NCBI GenBank assembly: GCA_028874335.1
Contig: JAPPJY010000046.1
Span: 1 to 64,000 of the forward strand
Origin: Gemmatimonadota bacterium
GTDB lineage: Bacteria; Latescibacterota; UBA2968; GCA-2709665
Direction of reading: 5' to 3'
Length of the DNA: 64,000 nucleotides
Part shown: positions 44,423 to 58,305 of the stretch, piece after piece
Numbering within the stretch: the first letter of the stretch is position 1
Layout: every line of letters starts with the position of its first letter
Translations under genes and position numbers: made by a program
The notes under the pieces: model-generated
Databases searched by the model: none
What the model was told of the DNA's origin: nothing
What the model saw: only the letters and a program-made list of their open reading frames with translations

Positions 44423-45337
44423 TCAGACCTGCGCCCACGCCGTATCGAGTACCCGTTTCGCGTTGGCGATGACGATTTCGGGCGATTCTCCTTCCATCGG
44501 AGAGACTTCGAAGCTCAGAATGGGGCGCCTGTCCGGATCCAGGAATCCGATGTCGAGCAGTTCGCTGAGGAATTCCACGGCTTCCGGTACGTCGTTCTCG
44601 CCGTCTTCGCAACCAAACCGGGGGTGGTTGTCACCGTAGGCCGGATGATCGGGATTCCGCATCACGCAGTTGCCGATATGGGCGTGTACCAGATGGTCCC
44701 GAGCGATTCTCAGCGCATATTCCGAGCTTTCACCCTGAAGGGGAAAATGACTCAGATCGAGCATCAATCCGAAGTTGGAATATTCCCGCCTGATCCTCGA
44801 AGACACTTCGACCGCCAGTGCATTCGGGCCTACGAGACAATTCTTGCCAAAGGGGACACGGTCGAACGTCTCCAATACCACGTTCATGTTCCTGCCCGCC
44901 GCGTCATCGCAAAGCCGATAGAGTGAGTCGACCAGCAGGTCCACGCCCCGCTCGCGGGCTCCGGGACCGGGATCCGTGCCGGAAAGCAGCGCTACCCCCG
45001 GGGCCCCCAGCGCCTCGGCCTGCTCGATCCCGGCCTTGACCGCGTCTACGGCGCCGAGCCTGTGGTCCTCGTCGTTGGCGTTGATATCCAGATTGCCACC
45101 AAGAAGGATGGGTTGGGCGCCGAAGGCCACGTCCATGTGCGCGGCCGCGAGCAATTCGGCGGCACCGGCGCGTACGGCTTCGTCCTTCATGTGCGTGACT
45201 TCCACGGCCTGGAAATACGGGTCCAGCGCGATTCTCTCAAGCGTTTCAAGAATCGGTCCTTCACCCCCGATGCAGGATTTGTAAGCCATAAAGTGGACGA
45301 TGCCGATGCGAGCGTAGTTCTGAATGGGTTCGGTCAC
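44423..45337 (-). CDS. Sugar phosphate isomerase/epimerase family (AP endonuclease 2 fold)
   Basis: A 304-residue TIM-barrel protein of the xylose isomerase-like group. It starts GTG 45337 with AAAGGAG nine bases upstream; an upstream frame adds unrelated residues. Visible metal-site candidates: E in VVLETFDR, D/H in LMLDLSHFPL, H in LVHAHIGNCV, E in LSFEVSP, the normal set of Glu/Asp/His ligands. These enzymes isomerise or epimerise ketoses or inositol derivatives. No operon partner; the minus-strand gene faces the DUF4013 gene with a two-base gap and no obvious terminator between. Confidence 0.85.
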   Translation of the reverse strand: MTEPIQNYARIGIVHFMAYKSCIGGEGPILETLERIALDPYFQAVEVTHMKDEAVRAGAAELLAAAHMDVAFGAQPILLGGNLDINANDEDHRLGAVDAVKAGIEQAEALGAPGVALLSGTDPGPGARERGVDLLVDSLYRLCDDAAGRNMNVVLETFDRVPFGKNCLVGPNALAVEVSSRIRREYSNFGLMLDLSHFPLQGESSEYALRIARDHLVHAHIGNCVMRNPDHPAYGDNHPRFGCEDGENDVPEAVEFLSELLDIGFLDPDRRPILSFEVSPMEGESPEIVIANAKRVLDTAWAQV

Positions 45338-45550
45338 AACAGGGACTCCTTTCTCTCCTGCCGCAAGTGGGTTCCGAATCGCAAGGGTAGCGATTCGGGA
45401 TACGGAAGCAGATCGCCGATTTCTACCCGTCGGCACACACGGGGAAGGTGTCCTTCCGGGTTGCCCCGAATACGCGGGCGCCGACTGGACGGAAGTGCCA
45501 AAATACGCATTCGTTCCGGGGATGTCAAACGGCAATTCGCACTTTTCCGC

Positions 45551-45579
45551 TTGACTTTCCAGGCGCCCGCATGTATCAT
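45551..45579 (+). promoter_or_regulatory. Sigma70-type promoter for tRNA-Tyr
   Basis: TTGACT (45551-45556) and TATCAT (45574-45579) are spaced by 17 bases and end 24 bases before tRNA-Tyr. Confidence 0.7.
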
Positions 45580-45603
45580 TTCCGCCCTGATTTCATCCTG
45601 AGT

Positions 45604-45689
45604 GGGGAGGTACCCAAGCGGTCAACGGGGGCAGACTGTAAATCTGTTGGCTGACGCCTTCGGTGGTTCGAATCCGCCCCTCCCCACCA
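45604..45689 (+). tRNA. tRNA-Tyr (GTA)
   Basis: Acceptor GGGGAGG pairs with CCTCCCC; anticodon GTA at 45638-45640; a long variable arm (class II) and ggttcgaatcc T-loop. The terminal CCA is encoded. Confidence 0.95.
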
Positions 45690-45715
45690 TGTTCCGGGCT
45701 CCGACCCCCTCCTGA

Positions 45716-45900
45716 GAAGCTGTCTTAAAACCCCCGGCGGTCTTCGCGCGGCTGCAAAAGCGTCGGTTTGCGTTGGGCAAATCCACCCGTATCGAGAGGT
45801 CGAGGCTGCGCTCGCTCGCCTCTCTTGGGCGAATTTGCCCGCCTTGGCCGACACATTTTCGCTCGCGCTCGGGACTCACCGGGAATTTTAAAACAACATC
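45716..45900. repeat. Non-coding element with terminal inverted repeats (MITE-like)
   Basis: Ends: 45716-45739 (gaagctgtcttaaaaccccc then ggcg) and 45877-45900, whose reverse complement matches at about 18 of 24 positions. Length is about 185 bases and it has no open frame of note. The internal gggcaaat...gaatttgccc arms (near 45777 and 45828) can also pair, so the RNA or DNA may fold into a long hairpin. Confidence 0.55.
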
Positions 45901-46031
45901 TAAACCGGAGGGGTTTTGTCGTGTGTACGAAAACGACCGCACGCCGCGAGGCCGAGCGGTTTCTGAGCGTGTCATCGGGAGATGTGGATGTTTTTCTCGA
46001 TTTTGTGAGCGCTGTTTTTTGATAAAAACAC

Positions 46032-46058
46032 TTGACATCCTTGCCTATATATTATAGC
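46032..46058 (+). promoter_or_regulatory. Probable promoter for tRNA-Gly/tRNA-Thr/rpmG
   Basis: TTGACA at 46032-46037 is a perfect -35; a -10-like TATAGC lies at 46053-46058 (15-base spacer) in a very AT-rich stretch. Placement before the tRNA-Gly gene fits; the exact -10 is uncertain. Confidence 0.5.
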
Positions 46059-46132
46059 TTTCTAAGTCTGGAAACTTTCGGGGCTGGCCGTGGTATGTAC
46101 CCAGCTCAGATGGGGGCCGTTTCCTGTGATTT

Positions 46133-46209
46133 GCGGGAATAGCTCAGTTGGCTAGAGCGTCAGCCTTCCAAGCTGAATGTCGCGGGTTCGAGTCCCGTTT
46201 CCCGCTCCA
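46133..46209 (+). tRNA. tRNA-Gly (TCC)
   Basis: Acceptor GCGGGAA pairs with TTCCCGC; tagctcag D-arm; anticodon TCC at 46167-46169; ggttcgagtcc T-loop; encoded CCA. Confidence 0.95.
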
Positions 46210-46263
46210 AAACCCTTCGGGCTGTCTAATCGGCCCTCTTTCAGTCGTCCAGACAGGATCATG

Positions 46264-46339
46264 GCCCATGTAGCTCAGTCGGTAGAGCACCTCCTTGGTA
46301 AGGAGGAGGTCACCGGTTCGAGTCCGGTCGTGGGCTCCA
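46264..46339 (+). tRNA. tRNA-Thr (GGT)
   Basis: Acceptor GCCCATG pairs with CGTGGGC (one G-U); D-arm tagctcagtcgg; anticodon GGT at 46297-46299; T-loop ggttcgagtcc; encoded CCA. Confidence 0.95.
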
Positions 46340-46361
46340 GAATTGCGTCCCGGCACCATCG

Positions 46362-46514
46362 ATGCCCAGAGATCTGATTACATTGGCCTGCGCCGACTGC
46401 GCACGCCGGAACTATACGACGAACAAGAATCGGCGTCTGCACCCGGACCGCGTCGAGTTCAAGAAATACTGCAGGTTCTGTCGTAAGCATACCCTGCACC
46501 GGGAGACTCGCTGA
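46362..46514 (+). CDS. rpmG: 50S ribosomal protein L33
   Basis: A 50-residue protein: [20 protein letters not shown], then [22 protein letters not shown]. It keeps two CxxC pairs (C10, C13 and C37, C40), the zinc-binding form of L33. Short and Arg/Lys-rich as expected. It lies between tRNA-Thr and tRNA-Trp, exactly where many genomes have tufB, upstream of secE. Confidence 0.93.
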   Translation: MPRDLITLACADCARRNYTTNKNRRLHPDRVEFKKYCRFCRKHTLHRETR

Positions 46515-46539
46515 ATTTCAGGGTTCACTGCTGAATAAG

Positions 46540-46685
46540 CAGCCCGTTGAAAAAGTCCATCCGGGCTGCGGCCGGCCCTTGCGGTCGAAATACTGCGTTG
46601 CGCGCCCTCGCCGAATCGCAGGATGGGACTCGGTCGCGCGCCTTGTCTTCGTCCTCGCCTGCAGAGCGACTTTATCAACGGACTG
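46540..46685. repeat. Non-coding element with terminal inverted repeats (MITE-like)
   Basis: cagcccgttgaaaaagtc at 46540-46557 and gactttatcaacggactg at 46668-46685 are inverted copies matching at 16 of 18 positions. The 146-base element sits between rpmG and tRNA-Trp, has no gene and can fold into a hairpin. The ccgttgaaaaagtc terminus is common at ends of short dispersed elements in environmental genomes. Confidence 0.65.
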
Positions 46686-46693
46686 TTGGGGTT

Positions 46694-46769
46694 AGGGCAG
46701 TAGCTCAATTGGTAGAGCACCGGTCTCCAAAACCGGCGGTTGCGGGTTCGATTCCTGCCTGCCCTGCCA
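46694..46769 (+). tRNA. tRNA-Trp (CCA)
   Basis: Acceptor AGGGCAG pairs with CTGCCCT; D-arm tagctcaattgg; anticodon CCA at 46727-46729; T-loop ggttcgattcc; 3' end GCCA encoded. Confidence 0.95.
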
Positions 46770-46931
46770 TTATCCTCCGAAACAGCCACCTGGCCCGCAC
46801 CCGAGTTCCGCAAGCACCTACAGGACCCGGGTTTCTTTTGCGAATCCCCATCAACCCGCGTCCATTCGGCACCCGGCTGCTCATTCCCGGGCTGCTGCCG
46901 GTGTTGGGGCGTTTCCCTGGCGGTATACCCG

Positions 46932-47117
46932 ATGTTCGCGAAAGTCGCGCAGTTCATTAAGGACGTGCAGCTTGAAATGGGCAAGGTCACCTGGCCGACC
47001 CGGGACGAGCTGATCGCTTCCACGACGATTGTGCTGGTGGTTTCGCTGGCCCTTTCGGTGTTTATTTTCGCCGTAGATTTCGTGCTTTCGCTGGTTCGCA
47101 GGTTTGGAATGAGCTGA
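46932..47117 (+). CDS. secE: Preprotein translocase subunit SecE
   Basis: A 61-residue single-span membrane protein that clamps the two halves of SecY. Conserved amphipathic part DVQLEMGKVTWPTRDELIAS, then one membrane segment (IVLVVSLALSVFIFAVDFVL). Short single-span form, the normal bacterial length outside Enterobacteria. ATG 46932. It follows tRNA-Trp and precedes nusG, the standard order. Confidence 0.93.
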   Translation: MFAKVAQFIKDVQLEMGKVTWPTRDELIASTTIVLVVSLALSVFIFAVDFVLSLVRRFGMS

Positions 47118-47151
47118 CGGCCGCAGGTCAACCAAAGGTGAGTGATGCCCC

Positions 47152-47691
47152 ATGGCAATGCGCTGGTACGTCGTGCATACCTATTCGGGACACGAAAACA
47201 AGGTGCGTTCCTATCTCGAAAGCGCCAAGGAAGGCACCGAGGTTGCGGAAAGGATCAACCGGGTCGTGGTTCCGACCGAAGAGGTCGTGGAGATGAAAGA
47301 CGGGAGGAAGACGACCTCCTTCAGAAAGTTCCTGCCCAGCTACATTCTGGTCGAAATGGAAATGGACAAGGAGACCATGCACTTCGTAACCAATGTGCCG
47401 GGCGTTACGAGCTTTGTCGGACCGGGCAAGCGTCCCCAGCCGCTTCACGAAAAAGAAGTGGAACACGTGCTGGGACACGTGGACCGGCGTCAGGAGCAGG
47501 ACGATCAGGAAATTCCCTACCAGGTCGGCGATCGAGTCAAGGTTATAGACGGACCCTTCAGCGAGTTTATCGGCATGGTCGACGTCGTGAACCCGGAGAA
47601 GAGAAAAATCAAGGTGATGGTGAGCATCTTCGGCAGAAATACGCCTGTGGAACTGGATGTCCTTCAGGTTGAAGAGGCCGTGGAAGGGTAG
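47152..47691 (+). CDS. nusG: Transcription termination/antitermination factor NusG
   Basis: A 179-residue transcription factor that binds RNA polymerase and links it with Rho or ribosomes. NGN domain ([40 protein letters not shown]) and C-terminal KOW domain ([20 protein letters not shown]). Normal length, no insertion. Thirty-four bases after secE and four before rplK, so same operon. Confidence 0.96.
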   Translation: MAMRWYVVHTYSGHENKVRSYLESAKEGTEVAERINRVVVPTEEVVEMKDGRKTTSFRKFLPSYILVEMEMDKETMHFVTNVPGVTSFVGPGKRPQPLHEKEVEHVLGHVDRRQEQDDQEIPYQVGDRVKVIDGPFSEFIGMVDVVNPEKRKIKVMVSIFGRNTPVELDVLQVEEAVEG

Positions 47692-47695
47692 CGCG

Positions 47696-48121
47696 ATGGC
47701 AAAGAAGATAATGACGACAATTAAACTTCAGATTCCGGCGGGACAGGCGTCTCCCACACCCCCGGTCGGGCCGGCGCTCGGCCAGCACGGGGTCAACATC
47801 ATGGAGTTCTGCCAGGCGTTTAACGCTCAGACCCAGGACAAGCAGGGATTGATCGTTCCCGCGGTCATCACCGTGTTTGCGGACCGCAGTTTCTCCTTCA
47901 TCACGAAGAGCCCCCCCGCCGCGGTGTTGTTGAAACGGGCAGCGGGCCTGGAGAAGGGATCGCCCGAATCCAATCGAACCAAGGTCGGCAGCGTCAGGCG
48001 GGACCAGGTTCGGGAAATTGCCGAAATGAAGATGGAAGACCTGAATGCGGGCAGTCTGGAAACCGCCGTACGGATGATCGAGGGAACGGCGCGAAGCGCC
48101 GGTATAACGGTCGAAGATTAG
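47696..48121 (+). CDS. rplK: 50S ribosomal protein L11
   Basis: A 141-residue protein of the GTPase-associated centre. Typical motifs: [57 protein letters not shown] and the C-terminal [23 protein letters not shown] 47696 with the start four bases after nusG; the longer in-frame start at 47657 lies inside nusG and is rejected. Confidence 0.96.
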   Translation: MAKKIMTTIKLQIPAGQASPTPPVGPALGQHGVNIMEFCQAFNAQTQDKQGLIVPAVITVFADRSFSFITKSPPAAVLLKRAAGLEKGSPESNRTKVGSVRRDQVREIAEMKMEDLNAGSLETAVRMIEGTARSAGITVED

Positions 48122-48134
48122 GGGGTACATCAAT

Positions 48135-48833
48135 ATGGCCGGGCGCAACGGAAAACGATACAGGACGGCGCTTTCAGGGATCGATCGACGCGCGCAATAT
48201 TCAATCGAAGATGCGGTTTCCCGGCTGAAGGAAATGCCGGCGCCGAAATTCGACCAAACGGTAGAAATGGCGATGCGGCTGGGCGTGGACCCGCGTCAGG
48301 CCGATCAGCAGATCCGAGGTACGGTGATGCTGCCGCACGGGCTGGGCAAGACGATTTGCGTGGTCGTGTTCGCCAAGGGCGAACAGGCGGCGGCAGCCGA
48401 AGCGGCGGGAGCGGATGTTGTGGGAGCCGACGACCTGGCCGAACGCATCAACGGCGGCTGGACGGACTTCGACGTGGCCATCGCGGCGCCGGACATGATG
48501 AGCGTTGTCGGACGCCTTGGAAGGATTCTGGGCCCCAGAGGGTTGATGCCCAACCCCAAGAGCGGCACGGTTACGCCGGACGTGGCGCGGGCGGTAGCGG
48601 AAGCCAAGGCGGGCCGCGTGGAGTATCGGGCGGACCGGAACGGCAACGTTCACGCGCCCGTGGGCAGGATGTCATTCGATGAAGACCGGCTGGTCGAGAA
48701 TGCCCGAACGCTTTTCGATACGATTCTTCGCGCGCGTCCTTCATCCGCCAAGGGACAGTACGTCCGGTCCGTGACCCTCGCAACCACCATGGGGCCCGGC
48801 GTACGGATCGATCGGTCCAGCGTGACAAACTGA
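48135..48833 (+). CDS. rplA: 50S ribosomal protein L1
   Basis: A 232-residue ribosomal protein of the L1 stalk and likely autogenous translational repressor of rplK-rplA, as in other bacteria. Motifs: [59 protein letters not shown], and [18 protein letters not shown]. Normal length; ATG 48135 just after rplK. Confidence 0.96.
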   Translation: MAGRNGKRYRTALSGIDRRAQYSIEDAVSRLKEMPAPKFDQTVEMAMRLGVDPRQADQQIRGTVMLPHGLGKTICVVVFAKGEQAAAAEAAGADVVGADDLAERINGGWTDFDVAIAAPDMMSVVGRLGRILGPRGLMPNPKSGTVTPDVARAVAEAKAGRVEYRADRNGNVHAPVGRMSFDEDRLVENARTLFDTILRARPSSAKGQYVRSVTLATTMGPGVRIDRSSVTN

Positions 48834-48865
48834 CTGCGGCAGTCCGCGCAACGGAAGGGAAGAGG

Positions 48866-49402
48866 ATGCCAACCGATGAAAAAGTCAGCGCTGTCGAGGA
48901 ATTGACTCGTCTGATGAGCCGGTCTCAGGGGTTTTATCTGGCCGATTTCACCGGGCTGGATGTCCCCGAAGTCACCCGGCTTCGAAAACGACTGCGCGAC
49001 GAGGACATCATCTATCGGGTCGTCAAGAATCGTCTGGCCCTGATAGCCGTAAGAAACGCCGGGATTCAGGGACTGGAAGAGGTTTTGCAGGGACCGACCG
49101 GCCTGGCAAGTTCCGAAACCGATCCGGTAGCGGCGGTAAGGCTGCTTCACGAATTCGCATCTGAGACCAACGGTCTGCCAAGGGTCAAGGGCGGGTTTGC
49201 GGACGGACGGGTCTTTCGGGCGGATCAACTGGAAACGCTTGCCCAGCTTCCATCGCGGGAAGTGTTGCTGGGACAGTTGGTTTCCTCGGTTCAAAGCCCG
49301 CTGACCGGACTGGTGTTCTGCCTGGGCGGCCTGATTCAGAGCCTGGTTCTGGTTCTGAACGAAATCGCCGGGAAGAAAGGTGAAGCCGGGGAGGAAAACT
49401 AG
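48866..49402 (+). CDS. rplJ: 50S ribosomal protein L10
   Basis: A 178-residue base of the L7/L12 stalk. N-terminal rRNA-binding part has KVSAVEELTRLMSRSQGFYL and GLDVPEVTRLRKRLRDEDII, followed by VKNRLALIAVRNAG; the C-terminal helix that binds L12 dimers is QSPLTGLVFCLGGLIQSLVL. ATG 48866 with GGAAGGGAAGAGG upstream. Confidence 0.95.
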   Translation: MPTDEKVSAVEELTRLMSRSQGFYLADFTGLDVPEVTRLRKRLRDEDIIYRVVKNRLALIAVRNAGIQGLEEVLQGPTGLASSETDPVAAVRLLHEFASETNGLPRVKGGFADGRVFRADQLETLAQLPSREVLLGQLVSSVQSPLTGLVFCLGGLIQSLVLVLNEIAGKKGEAGEEN

Positions 49403-49454
49403 ACATTTCTCAAATCCGTTTCCATCATCATGGTAAGACGTATGGAGGACGTCC

Positions 49455-49835
49455 ATGGCAATCGCAGACATAATAGATGAGATCGAGAAGCTTTCCGTTC
49501 TGGAACTGGCCGAACTTGTCAAGGCGCTCGAAGAAAAATTCGGTGTGAGCGCCCAGGCGATGGTCGCCGCGCCCGCAGCCGGCGCCGGCGCCGGCGCGGA
49601 CGGAGAGGTTGAAGAAGAAGAACAGACGGAATTCGACGTGGTGTTGAACGCCATCGGCGACAAGAAGATTCAGGTAATCAAGGTGGTACGCAGCGTCACG
49701 AGCCTTGGCTTGAAAGAAGCCAAGGAACTCGTCGATGGTGCGCCTCGCAGCGTGAAGGAGGGAGTTTCCAGGGAGGAGGCCGACCAGATCAAAGCCGAAC
49801 TGGAGGAGGTAGGAGCCGTTGTAGAGATAAAATAG
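49455..49835 (+). CDS. rplL: 50S ribosomal protein L7/L12
   Basis: A 126-residue stalk protein that recruits translation factors. N-terminal dimer helix ([20 protein letters not shown]), alanine/glycine-rich hinge ([10 protein letters not shown]) and the conserved C-terminal domain ([20 protein letters not shown], then [15 protein letters not shown]). ATG 49455 with GGAGG upstream. Normal length. Confidence 0.96.
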   Translation: MAIADIIDEIEKLSVLELAELVKALEEKFGVSAQAMVAAPAAGAGAGADGEVEEEEQTEFDVVLNAIGDKKIQVIKVVRSVTSLGLKEAKELVDGAPRSVKEGVSREEADQIKAELEEVGAVVEIK

Positions 49836-49898
49836 CCGGGCCGAACTGCATTCCTGCCTTCAATCATTGGTCGATTTCACCAGAGGAGTGTGATCATC

Positions 49899-53666
<3,768 letters not shown>

Positions 53667-53725
53667 GTTCCAACAGCGGGGTCATCTTTTCTTTTGATTT
53701 CGATCGCAAAAAGGGGGTAAGGCCC

Positions 53726-56700
53726 GTGGCGGACATCAACACTTCCAAGCGGCCCACAGAGTTCAACTCGATTCGTATTCAACTGGCTTCACCCGAGACG
53801 ATCCGCGGCTGGTCGCGCGGCGAGGTGACGAAGCCGGAAACCATCAATTACCGGTCGTTCAAGCCGGAGCGCGACGGTCTGTTCTGCGAACGCATCTTCG
53901 GTCCGGTCAAAGATTGGGAATGCAGTTGCGGCAAGTACAAGAGGATTCGCTACCGGGGCGTGGTCTGCGACCGGTGCGGCGTTGAAGTGACCCAATCGAA
54001 AGTGCGGCGCGAGCGGCTTGGCCACATCGAACTGGCGGTGCCGGTCTCGCATATCTGGTTCTTCAAGTCACTTCCGTCCCGCATGGGGTATCTGCTGGAC
54101 ATTACCATTCGCAATCTGGAAAGGATCATTTACTACGAGTCTTACGTCGTGCTGGATCCAGGCGACGCGCCGGACCTCAAGTACAAGGATCTTCTCTCGG
54201 AAGATGAAGCATTTGAACTCGCGGACAAAGGGTACAGCTTCGAGGCGGATATGGGCGCCGTCGCGCTCAAAAAGCTGCTTGGCGAAATAGACATCGAGGA
54301 GCTTTCCGCGGAGTTGCGCACCCAGGCTCGGATGGAAACCTCCGTTCAGCGCAAACAGGAGGCGCTGAAGCGACTCAAGGTGGTCGAGGCATTTCGTCAG
54401 TCCGACAACCATCCGTCGTGGATGATACTGGACGTTATACCGGTCATCCCGCCGGACCTTCGCCCGCTGGTGCCACTGGAAGGCGGAAGGTTCGCCACGT
54501 CGGATTTGAACGATCTGTACAGGCGGGTCATCAACCGGAACAACAGGCTGAAAAAACTGATCGAAATCAAGGCGCCGGAGGTGATCCTGCGCAACGAGAA
54601 ACGCATGCTTCAGGAAGCTGTCGACGCCCTGTTCGACAATGGCCGCAGATCTCGAGCGGTACGTGGCGACGGCAACCGCTCGTTGAAGTCACTGTCGGAC
54701 CTGCTGAAAGGAAAGCAGGGCCGATTCCGCCAGAATCTGCTCGGCAAGCGCGTCGACTATTCCGGTCGGTCGGTCATCGTCGTCGACCCCAACCTCAAGC
54801 TGCATCAATGCGGGCTTCCGAAGCACATGGCGCTTGAATTGTTCAAGCCATTCATCATCAAGAAGCTGGAAGAGCGGGGATTGGTCCAGACCGTCAAGAG
54901 CGCGAAAAAGCTCGTGGAGCGCGAACGGGTCGAGGTCTGGGATATTCTGGAGGAAATCATCCAGGATCATTACGTCCTGCTGAACCGCGCGCCAACGCTC
55001 CACCGGCTGGGCATCCAGGCGTTCCAGCCCGTGCTTGTGGAAGGGAAGGCGATTCGCATACATCCACTGGTTTGCGCCGCGTTCAATGCCGACTTCGACG
55101 GCGACCAGATGGCCGTCCACGTGCCGCTGTCGTTCGAGGCGCAAATCGAAGCCCGCGTACTGATCATGTCCGCCAACAACATGCTCAAGCCGGCAGACGG
55201 ATCCGCCGTGATCGTGCACAATCCGCAGGACATCGCCATGGGTTGTTATTATCTGACTAAAATGGTCCAGCAGCCCGACAGGAATCACCTCAAGGCGTTC
55301 GGAAGCCCCAACGAAGCGCTGATCGCGCACGATTACGGCAAGATCGACCTCCACGAAGCCATTCGCCTGCGAGTTGACGGGAAGCTGCTGACAACCACCG
55401 TTGGACAGGTCATCTTCAACGAAATCCTGCCGGACGGAATGCCCTACATCAACCAGATGGTGGACAAACCCGTGATTCAGAAAGTAACCACCGACGTCCA
55501 CCGTCGGTTCGGGAATCGGGCAACCGTTGAATTCGCCGACGGTCTGAAGCGATTGGGCTACGACTACGCCACCCGGTCCGGGGTGACGGTTTCGATGGAC
55601 GACGTCGTGGTTCCGCCAAAAAAGCAGGAACTCATCGACAGGGCCAAGGGTGAGGTCGATCGCATTCTGCAACAGTACGTCCACGGCGTCATCACCGAGG
55701 GCGAGCGATACAACAAGGTCATCGACGTCTGGCAGCATACCACGAACAACATTGCCGAAATGATGAACGAGGCCCTGGAGCATTCGGAGGCCGGATTCAA
55801 CTCGATCTACATCATGAAGGACTCCGGCGCCCGCGGAAGCGACGATCAGGTGAAACAGCTGGGCGGTATGCGGGGGTTGATGAACAAGCCGCAGAAGAAA
55901 CTCACCGGAGCGATCGGTGAGATTATCGAAACGCCTATCGTTGCCTCCTTTAAGGAGGGGCTCTCGGTGCTCGAGTACTTCATTTCGACGCACGGCGCAA
56001 GGAAGGGGTTGGCCGATACGGCGCTGAAGACCGCCGAAGCGGGCTACCTGACGCGTCGAATGGTGGATGTGGCGCAGGACGGCGTGATAGGCGAAGTGGA
56101 CTGCGGCACCATTATGGGCATCGAACTCGAAGCGCTCAAAGAGGGTGAGGAGGTGGTCGAGCCCCTGGCGGACCGCATCGTGGGCCGAACGCTTCTGGAA
56201 GATGTATTCGATCCCATCGGCGGCGAAATCATCGTTAAGAGCGGAATGCTCCTGGACGAAGCGTCCGCTGCCACGATCGCCGACGCCGGCGTGGAAAGGG
56301 TTAATGTGCGCTCGGTATTGACGTGTGAAGCCCGCCGGGGCATTTGCGCCAAGTGCTATGGCCGCAACCTCGCCACCGGAAGACTCGTCGACATCGGCGA
56401 GGCCGTCGGCGTGATCGCCGCCCAGAGTGTCGGTGAGCCGGGTACCCAGCTCACGTTGCGGACCTTCCACATCGGCGGCACGTCCAGCCGGATCGCGGAG
56501 CAGGCTGAAATCGTCGCCAAACGGGCCGGCGTCGTGAAGTTTATCAACATGGATTCCGTCACCCGGAGCGACGGACAGCGAATCGCGGTGGGCAGGAACG
56601 GCGAGTTCGAGGTACAGGACGACCAGGGTCGCCCGCGCGGCGGTCACTATTACGTTCCCTACGGGGCCGTGCTGCAGGTCGAGAACGAGCAGCAGGTCGA

Positions 56701-57814
56701 CGAAAACCAGGTCCTTTACGAATGGGATCCCTATAACAACATCATCGTCTCCAACCGGCCGGGTACCGTCGAATTCGTCGATCTCGTCGAAGGCGTTACG
56801 TACCGGGAAGAGGCCGACGAGACAACGGGTCTGGCGGCGCAGGTGGTCACCGAACACCGGGACCGCACCCTGTCGCCGCGGATTCGAATCGTCGACGTCG
56901 ACGGGAATGAAGTCGGTCATTACATCATCCCTGTCGGCGCTCGTCTCGTGGTACACGACGAGGACAGCATCGGCGCCGGAGATACGCTGACGAAGATCCC
57001 GCGCGAACGCAGCAAGACGCGGGATATCACCGGCGGATTGCCCCGCGTCGCCGAACTCTTCGAGGCGAGGCGGCCCAAGGATCCGGCCGTGGTCACCGAG
57101 ATCGACGGTACCGTCAGTTTCGGCGGCCTCGTGCGGGGTTCCAGGACGGTAATCGTCACGTCCGACGATGGCGAGGAGCGGAAATACACGATTCCCTATG
57201 GAAAACACCTCCGCGTCCAGGAGAACGATCGGGTGCAGGCCGGCGAACAGCTGTCGGAGGGGTCGGTGAATCCACACGATATTCTCCAGATTCAGGGTAT
57301 CCAGGCGGTGCAGGAGTACCTGGTGAACGAAATCCAGGCCGTCTACCGGATGCAGGGCGTCCGGATCAACGACAAGCACATCGAGTGCATTGTGCGTCAG
57401 ATGCTGCAAAAGGTCCAGGTTACGGACCCGGGCGACACGAATTTCCTGGAAGGAGAGACGGTGGATCGCTTCCGTTTCCGGGACGAGAACGACAAGGTGA
57501 TCGCGGAGGGCGGCGATCCGGCCACGTTCCAGCCGGTGTTGCTGGGCATTACAAGGGCTTCCCTGATGACGGACAGCTTTATCTCCGCCGCGTCGTTCCA
57601 GGAGACCACGCGCGTGTTGACGGAGGCCTCGGTTCAGGGCAAGATGGACGGCCTGCTGGGACTGAAGGAAAACGTGATCATCGGCCACCTGATTCCGGCG
57701 GGAACCGGTTCGGAGCGGTATCGCGAGGTCCAGGCGGTGTCGCTCGAAAAGGAGGCCGAGGACGTACCGGAAGAGGGCCTCGAAAACGTCGGACTTCCGC
57801 CGATAAATGCTTGA
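53726..57814 (+). CDS. rpoC: DNA-directed RNA polymerase subunit beta prime
   Basis: A 1362-residue beta' subunit. N-terminal zinc site ([20 protein letters not shown]), the catalytic magnesium loop [14 protein letters not shown] with D456, D458 and D460, the trigger-loop region and a second zinc cluster ([19 protein letters not shown]) are all visible. GTG 53726 follows AAGGGGG. Its TGA stop (57812-57814) lies inside the TTGACA -35 box of the next promoter. Confidence 0.97.
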   Translation: MADINTSKRPTEFNSIRIQLASPETIRGWSRGEVTKPETINYRSFKPERDGLFCERIFGPVKDWECSCGKYKRIRYRGVVCDRCGVEVTQSKVRRERLGHIELAVPVSHIWFFKSLPSRMGYLLDITIRNLERIIYYESYVVLDPGDAPDLKYKDLLSEDEAFELADKGYSFEADMGAVALKKLLGEIDIEELSAELRTQARMETSVQRKQEALKRLKVVEAFRQSDNHPSWMILDVIPVIPPDLRPLVPLEGGRFATSDLNDLYRRVINRNNRLKKLIEIKAPEVILRNEKRMLQEAVDALFDNGRRSRAVRGDGNRSLKSLSDLLKGKQGRFRQNLLGKRVDYSGRSVIVVDPNLKLHQCGLPKHMALELFKPFIIKKLEERGLVQTVKSAKKLVERERVEVWDILEEIIQDHYVLLNRAPTLHRLGIQAFQPVLVEGKAIRIHPLVCAAFNADFDGDQMAVHVPLSFEAQIEARVLIMSANNMLKPADGSAVIVHNPQDIAMGCYYLTKMVQQPDRNHLKAFGSPNEALIAHDYGKIDLHEAIRLRVDGKLLTTTVGQVIFNEILPDGMPYINQMVDKPVIQKVTTDVHRRFGNRATVEFADGLKRLGYDYATRSGVTVSMDDVVVPPKKQELIDRAKGEVDRILQQYVHGVITEGERYNKVIDVWQHTTNNIAEMMNEALEHSEAGFNSIYIMKDSGARGSDDQVKQLGGMRGLMNKPQKKLTGAIGEIIETPIVASFKEGLSVLEYFISTHGARKGLADTALKTAEAGYLTRRMVDVAQDGVIGEVDCGTIMGIELEALKEGEEVVEPLADRIVGRTLLEDVFDPIGGEIIVKSGMLLDEASAATIADAGVERVNVRSVLTCEARRGICAKCYGRNLATGRLVDIGEAVGVIAAQSVGEPGTQLTLRTFHIGGTSSRIAEQAEIVAKRAGVVKFINMDSVTRSDGQRIAVGRNGEFEVQDDQGRPRGGHYYVPYGAVLQVENEQQVDENQVLYEWDPYNNIIVSNRPGTVEFVDLVEGVTYREEADETTGLAAQVVTEHRDRTLSPRIRIVDVDGNEVGHYIIPVGARLVVHDEDSIGAGDTLTKIPRERSKTRDITGGLPRVAELFEARRPKDPAVVTEIDGTVSFGGLVRGSRTVIVTSDDGEERKYTIPYGKHLRVQENDRVQAGEQLSEGSVNPHDILQIQGIQAVQEYLVNEIQAVYRMQGVRINDKHIECIVRQMLQKVQVTDPGDTNFLEGETVDRFRFRDENDKVIAEGGDPATFQPVLLGITRASLMTDSFISAASFQETTRVLTEASVQGKMDGLLGLKENVIIGHLIPAGTGSERYREVQAVSLEKEAEDVPEEGLENVGLPPINA

Positions 57815-57839
57815 CAAGCAGCCTTTGAAATGGTATAAT
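57811..57839 (+). promoter_or_regulatory. Consensus sigma70 promoter for the str operon
   Basis: TTGACA (57811-57816), 17 bases, TATAAT (57834-57839): a full consensus match. It lies about 95 bases before rpsL, and its -35 contains the rpoC stop codon. Confidence 0.85.
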
Positions 57840-57933
57840 GAAAGTCTGTGGCCGATTTTCCGGAACCGTCTGGACTCGTCTCCGAGAGGATTCGGCCGCG
57901 TCGCACCTGATGTAAACCATACTGGAGGTTGAA

Positions 57934-58305
57934 TTGCCCACCATCAATCAGCTGGTGCGCAAGGGGAGGAAGCTGAAGGCAAAGCGGTCGTCTGCCCCGG
58001 CATTGCGAGGATGCCCTCAAAAGCGGGGTGTCTGCACGCGCGTTTATACCACCACCCCAAAGAAGCCCAACTCCGCCCTCCGGAAGGTTGCACGCGTCCG
58101 GCTTACAAACGGGATGGAAGTCACAGCATATATCCCGGGCGAAGGCCACAATCTCCAGGAACACTCCGTCGTGCTGATCCGGGGTGGTCGGGTACGGGAC
58201 CTGCCTTCGGTCCGGTATCACATTATCCGCGGCGTCCTGGACACGACCGGCGTCGCCGACCGGAAACAGGGTCGGTCCAAATACGGCGCCAAAACGCCTC
58301 AATAG
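57934..58305 (+). CDS. rpsL: 30S ribosomal protein S12
   Basis: A 123-residue decoding-centre protein. TTG start (57934) with GGAGG nine bases upstream. Conserved: [40 protein letters not shown], and [28 protein letters not shown]-like (here LPSVRYH). The streptomycin-relevant lysines in [10 protein letters not shown] and the K-to-R-free set look normal except that DLPSV has Ser where Gly is common. First gene of the str operon. Confidence 0.95.
   Translation: MPTINQLVRKGRKLKAKRSSAPALRGCPQKRGVCTRVYTTTPKKPNSALRKVARVRLTNGMEVTAYIPGEGHNLQEHSVVLIRGGRVRDLPSVRYHIIRGVLDTTGVADRKQGRSKYGAKTPQ

Larger units (their letters stand above)
45690..46132. other. Spacer between tRNA-Tyr and tRNA-Gly
   Basis: About 440 bases with no supported protein gene. 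It contains the inverted-repeat-bounded element at 45716-45900 and the promoter-like site at 46032-46058. Overlapping short frames have no conserved pattern. Everything before 46032 looks inserted into the usual tRNA cluster. Confidence 0.6.

Noticed and set aside
45768-46057. Overlapping frames of 84-94 codons in the tRNA spacer
   Set aside because: They cross the inverted-repeat element and the promoter region; no conserved pattern.
54689-57817. Minus-strand open frame of about 1040 codons opposite rpoC
   Set aside because: It is a codon-bias shadow of rpoC in GC-rich DNA; the product is His/Arg/Asp-rich with no domain, and rpoC on the other strand is certain.
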